Virus record (IMG/VR): IMGVR_UViG_3300006802_012495 | Location: 1-24,184 of that record | Length of the DNA: 24,184 nt | Origin: a virus | Direction: 5' to 3' (one strand) | Shown here: piece after piece, positions 22,605-24,184 of the stretch | How the letters are laid out: each line of letters starts with the position of its first letter | How positions within the stretch are numbered: the first letter of the stretch is position 1 | Made by a program: the position numbers and the translations under genes | Notes under the pieces: model-generated | The model's database searches: none | Told to the model about the DNA's origin: nothing | Seen by the model: the letters and a program-made list of their open reading frames with translations, nothing else

Positions 22605-22625
22605 TAGTTATCCGTATTATATAAT
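22597..22625 (+). promoter_or_regulatory. Promoter P4 for the flap exonuclease gene
   Basis: TTGCTT (22597-22602), a 17-base spacer and a perfect TATAAT (22620-22625), partly inside the end of the radical SAM gene. The spacer carries GTTAT-NN-GTA at the same positions as in P3. Transcription should start near 22632 with AGGAG (22638-22642) ahead of ATG 22649. Confidence 0.75.
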
Positions 22626-22648
22626 ATATTATAACACAGGAGAACAAC

Positions 22649-23494
22649 ATGACTAAATCTTGGAATGACCTTGCAGATATCTCTGCACCTACTATTGATG
22701 ATACATTTGAAAATCTACTTTTAATTGACGCAAACAACGTAGCTTATCGTTGGTTACAGCGTGTAAACTACAATAACTTTGCAACAGATTTTCAACGCAC
22801 AATACAATCTCTCACTAAATCTTATGAAGCTGCTAGAACCATTGCCTGTTTTGACTTTGGTCGTAGCTATTATCGTTCTACGCTATACGAAGAATATAAG
22901 CAAAATCGTAAAAAACCTAAAGAGGAAGAAGAAGCCAAGAAGTACGAAGAATTCTTTGCAGTACTAAACGAGCTTCCCAAAAAACTTAATGAAGAGACGC
23001 TAAAGTTTCGTGGAGTAGAAGCTGACGACCTAATTACCTATGCAGTAAAGCACCTATCTCCTAAATATAATCATACTTGGATTATTTCTTCTGACCGTGA
23101 CCTTTACCAATTAGTTGATGATAATGTAAGTATTTTTAATATGTTTTCTCGTAGAGAAATTACAAAGCAAACTTTATCACAAGACTTTGAGCTAAATCCA
23201 AGTGAGTATCTTCTTTCTCGTATTATAGAAGGAGACAAGTCTGATAACATTTTGGGTATTGAAGGAATTGGTCCAAAACGGGCGCAGGGTCTTGCTAAAG
23301 AATATAAGTCTCTTGATAGCCTAATAAAAGCACTTCCTATAAAAGGACGGTCAAAGTATATTATCAATCTAAATGCGGGTAAAGAAATTCTGCTTCGTAA
23401 TGAAAAACTTATAGATCTAAAAACACATAATAAAGAAGCTATTATTAGTGGGAAAGAAGGTGATTCTATTTATGTCGAACTCTCTTCCTTATAA
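22649..23494 (+). CDS. 5'-3' exonuclease / flap endonuclease (T5 D15-like)
   Basis: 281 residues. It removes RNA primers and flaps. Metal-binding acids and motifs: LIDANN, CFDFGRSYYR, VEADDLITY, ISSDRDLYQL, then GDKSDNILGIEGIGPKRA with a helix-3-turn-helix that binds DNA. The arrangement is that of PIN-type phage nucleases (T5 D15, T4 RNase H). This supplies the 5' nuclease absent from the polymerase at 5793. Driven by P4; it overlaps the next gene by 23 bases. Confidence 0.92.
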   Translation: MTKSWNDLADISAPTIDDTFENLLLIDANNVAYRWLQRVNYNNFATDFQRTIQSLTKSYEAARTIACFDFGRSYYRSTLYEEYKQNRKKPKEEEEAKKYEEFFAVLNELPKKLNEETLKFRGVEADDLITYAVKHLSPKYNHTWIISSDRDLYQLVDDNVSIFNMFSRREITKQTLSQDFELNPSEYLLSRIIEGDKSDNILGIEGIGPKRAQGLAKEYKSLDSLIKALPIKGRSKYIINLNAGKEILLRNEKLIDLKTHNKEAIISGKEGDSIYVELSSL

Positions 23495-24032
23495 AATTGA
23501 CTATGAAATAAGTACAGAAGCACAAGAACTATCAAAACAACTAGGAGTTTCTTGGTTATTAGATCAAGAAACTCCTTTTGATCCTTTTTATAGGTTAAGA
23601 GCTGTTATTCAAGATAACGTAGAAATACAACCACATGAAACTGTACCTGTTTCTACAGGTATATATTTACAGAATGTAAACCCTTATATTCAAGCTGAAA
23701 TTTTATCTTTTTCTTCTTTAACGTATGAAAAAAATCTTATTGTGCTTGATAGTCCTGCTATATATAACTGGTCACACAGAAATCAAATTGTGGTTTTACT
23801 TCATAATGTAAGTAACAAAGTTGAATATATTTTTCCTAGCCAAATTATTGCTTGTTTAAGATTTACCACAATTCCTTTAGTGTTTTTTAACAGAGTATAC
23901 CAAGTAGAAGAAGCTCCCTATAGTTTTGATTGTCAAGGTTGGATTCAAAAATTGAAACAAAAAAAGAAGGAAGATAGACCTTCTGAAGAATATTCTAGAG
24001 AAGATATAGAGAAGTATTTAAATGACCGTTAA
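23472..24032 (+). CDS. Degenerate dUTPase-fold protein
   Basis: 186 residues from ATG 23472, which has AAGGTG 9 bases upstream. Residues 52-135 align by eye with the core of the canonical dUTPase at 19774: VSTGI with VPTGI, PYIQAEI with GYEAQI, SSLT with SGLA, then VVLLHNVSN with KVLLTRIGQ. The active residues are lost: RSG has become FSS, and the GTIDADY loop has become SPAIYNW. The Gly-rich fifth motif is absent. The acidic-basic tail (KKKEDRPSEEYSRED) is new. It may be a regulatory or partner-binding dUTPase/dCTP-deaminase relative without catalysis. It overlaps the thyX start by 11 bases. Confidence 0.6.
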   Translation: MSNSLPYKIDYEISTEAQELSKQLGVSWLLDQETPFDPFYRLRAVIQDNVEIQPHETVPVSTGIYLQNVNPYIQAEILSFSSLTYEKNLIVLDSPAIYNWSHRNQIVVLLHNVSNKVEYIFPSQIIACLRFTTIPLVFFNRVYQVEEAPYSFDCQGWIQKLKQKKKEDRPSEEYSREDIEKYLNDR

Positions 24033-24184
24033 ACTAATATCCTATTCACAACCTAAAAATACAGCTGCTTTTGATCACGGTTGGTCAAAGCTAGAAGATA
24101 TTGTTGCTTATTGTGCAAGAATATCTAACCCAAATAACCAAAATAATTCAAAAACTAGTAATAACCTATTAAGTTATTTAATTA
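24022..24184 (+). CDS. thyX: Flavin-dependent thymidylate synthase, N-terminal part (runs off window)
   Basis: The 54 visible residues hold VAYCARISNP and LLSYLI, which match the N-terminus of ThyX (YCARVSNP-type segment and L-x-YLI). ThyX makes dTMP from dUMP with FAD and methylenetetrahydrofolate. The RHR FAD-binding motif would lie beyond the edge. It starts 11 bases inside the preceding gene. Together with dUTPase and RNR it completes a dTTP supply route. Confidence 0.85.
   Translation, partial: MTVKLISYSQPKNTAAFDHGWSKLEDIVAYCARISNPNNQNNSKTSNNLLSYLI

Overview
The window is AT-rich, and every gene I can support lies on the + strand in tightly packed, often overlapping order. Its content is that of the early (replication, recombination and nucleotide metabolism) region of a large lytic tailed dsDNA phage. 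NAD-dependent ligase, DnaB-type helicase, primase, family A polymerase, SF2 helicase, an SbcD/SbcC pair and a flap exonuclease appear in that order. This recalls the D5-D15 block of T5-type phages (comparison from memory, not a search). A DUF1289 gene, common in Proteobacteria, hints at a proteobacterial host. No structural, lysis or integration genes, tRNAs, IS elements or CRISPR arrays were seen.

Layout. 1-678: 3' end of the ligase gene. 690-1568: an isolated transcription unit with promoter, 5'-end hairpin, a gene for a four-repeat DNA-binding protein with high-expression-like codon use, and a strong terminator hairpin. 1582-8054: two small or regulatory genes, then replicative helicase, an SGNH-hydrolase-like gene, primase and DNA polymerase. 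8029-11523: three unknown genes, a SAM methyltransferase, a TagD-like cytidylyltransferase and an SF2 helicase. 11568-13069: gp32-like single-strand binding protein and a GT-A-like glycosyltransferase. 13070-13500: a mostly non-coding hub with alternative hairpins, two promoters and two very small ORFs. 13501-17244: SbcD, a PP-loop ATPase and SbcC, overlapping one another. 17291-20521: class II (B12) ribonucleotide reductase, DUF1289 protein, a 55-codon ORF, dUTPase and glutaredoxin. 20521-22604: PhoH, Hjc-like nuclease and a radical SAM/SPASM-like enzyme. 22649-24184: flap exonuclease, a degenerate dUTPase-like protein and the 5' end of thyX.

Function. The core genes build a replisome and recombination machine. 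RNR, glutaredoxin, dUTPase and ThyX supply and clean the dNTP pool without a host thymidylate synthase. Five promoters share one unusual pattern, a TTGC-type -35 box and a 17-base spacer before TATAAT or TATACT, which suggests a coordinately read early class.

The least explained part is a set of enzymes scattered through the replication operon: SGNH hydrolase, methyltransferase, cytidylyltransferase, glycosyltransferase, PP-loop ATPase and radical SAM. They could form a modification pathway acting on DNA, a nucleotide or a surface glycan, but that is inference. The other stand-out is a second, catalytically stripped dUTPase fold beside thyX.
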